DNA from: Spongisporangium articulatum
GTDB lineage: Bacteria > Actinomycetota > Actinomycetes > Actinomycetales > Kineosporiaceae
Direction of reading: 5' to 3'
Length of the DNA stretch: 64,000 nucleotides
Assembly: GCF_044465595.1 (NCBI RefSeq)
Contig: NZ_JBITLV010000001.1
Coordinates: 1,178,001-1,242,000, forward strand
The notes below the pieces were generated by a model, which saw nothing but the letters and a program-made list of their open reading frames with translations, was not told the origin of the DNA and searched no databases. Made by a program: the position numbers and the translations under genes. Of this stretch, positions 63,631 through 64,000 are shown piece after piece. Each line of letters opens with the position of its first letter. The stretch's first letter is position 1.

Positions 63631-64000
63631 ACGCGGAGGCCACTCCGGCATCAGCTCGGCGCCGCCGCCGCGGCCGTCGACCAGCCCGGACGGCGCGGCG
63701 GCCGGTTACCGGGCCCGGCGCACCCTCGGGTTCCGGGTCGAGGCGCGCCGGCAGCTGACCCGGCGGCGCACCCAGCTGTCGCTGGGCTTCCTGATGGTGC
63801 TGCCGTTCATCCTGGTGGCGGCCTTCAAGCTCGGCTCCGACGACAACGACCGCGGCAACGCCCCCGCGCTGGTCGACCTCGCGACGGTCGGGGCCGCCAA
63901 CTTCACCACCTTCACGCTGTTCGTCAGCGCCGGGTTCCTGCTCGTGGTCGTGGTGGCGCTGTACTTCGGCGACACCGTGGCCAGCGAGGCGTCGTGGTCG
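63623..64000 (+). CDS. ABC transporter permease, N-terminal part
   Basis: From ATG 63623, overlapping the fusion gene by eight bases, and open to the window end (126 residues). A disordered 28-residue start, then FRVEARRQLTRRRTQLSLGFLMVLPFILVAAFKLG (first helix) and FTTFTLFVSAGFLLVVVVALYFGDTVASEASW, as in ABC-2-type permeases. It should pair with the ATPase of the preceding fusion. Confidence 0.85.

Overview
The window is a stretch of very GC-rich actinobacterial chromosome. Evidence: third codon positions are almost always G or C, GTG starts are frequent, ATGA/GTGA stop-start overlaps are common, several genes look leaderless, and there is an ergothioneine cluster plus WYL, ROK and MmyB-type regulators. 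The species cannot be named from sequence alone; a soil or plant-associated member of a lineage such as the Kineosporiales is a guess.

Layout. 0-3.7 kb: end of a MaoC-type hydratase, an APC-type permease and an acyltransferase-3 protein. 3.7-7.0 kb (minus): a membrane redox operon (Ser-rich anchored peptide, ApbE flavin transferase, ferric-reductase-like heme protein, NuoF-like flavoprotein, 3Fe-4S ferredoxin). 7.1-10.3 kb: a WYL regulator divergent from a 14-TM drug exporter. 10.3-19 kb: a sugar locus with GH36 alpha-galactosidase, AglEFG-like ABC importer without its own ATPase, LacI regulator and mannitol-type dehydrogenase. 19-23.5 kb: a GT39-like membrane glycosyltransferase, a Clp-N/HTH protein with a double-operator leaderless promoter, and a TetR/MFS pair. 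23.5-29.3 kb: a ROK-regulated ribose/fructose-type ABC importer with a ketose 3-epimerase-like isomerase and a P-loop sugar kinase. 29.3-36.5 kb: OhrR-like MarR, aldo/keto reductase with MmyB-type regulator, TMEM175-like protein, GH114-like lipoprotein, and a two-component pair wrecked by one deletion. 36.7-42.5 kb: ilvA, two acetyltransferases and small membrane or secreted proteins of unknown role.

42.6-46.0 kb is a probable small genomic island next to tRNA-Lys(TTT). A 26-nt copy of the tRNA 3' half lies at the far end. Between the two are a codon-atypical P-loop NTPase of unknown function and a Phd/RelE-type toxin-antitoxin pair. 46.1-52.7 kb holds a LigT-like phosphoesterase, a sulfite-oxidase-like molybdoenzyme with an FAD reductase partner, and egtABCD. 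52.7-59 kb holds a NarL-type two-component operon and ppc. 59-64 kb holds a VOC protein, a proline/threonine-rich membrane protein, and an unusual alpha/beta-hydrolase-ABC ATPase fusion whose permease partner runs off the window.

The most distinctive non-coding signal is a dispersed palindromic repeat family built on GTGATCATG plus a CRCAAACGCA tail. It fills the gaps between convergent genes at 3.7, 20.8, 23.5 (variant tail) and 29.3 kb, and one half copy sits in a divergent gap at 59.0 kb. In several cases the repeat arm itself supplies the stop codon of the flanking gene.
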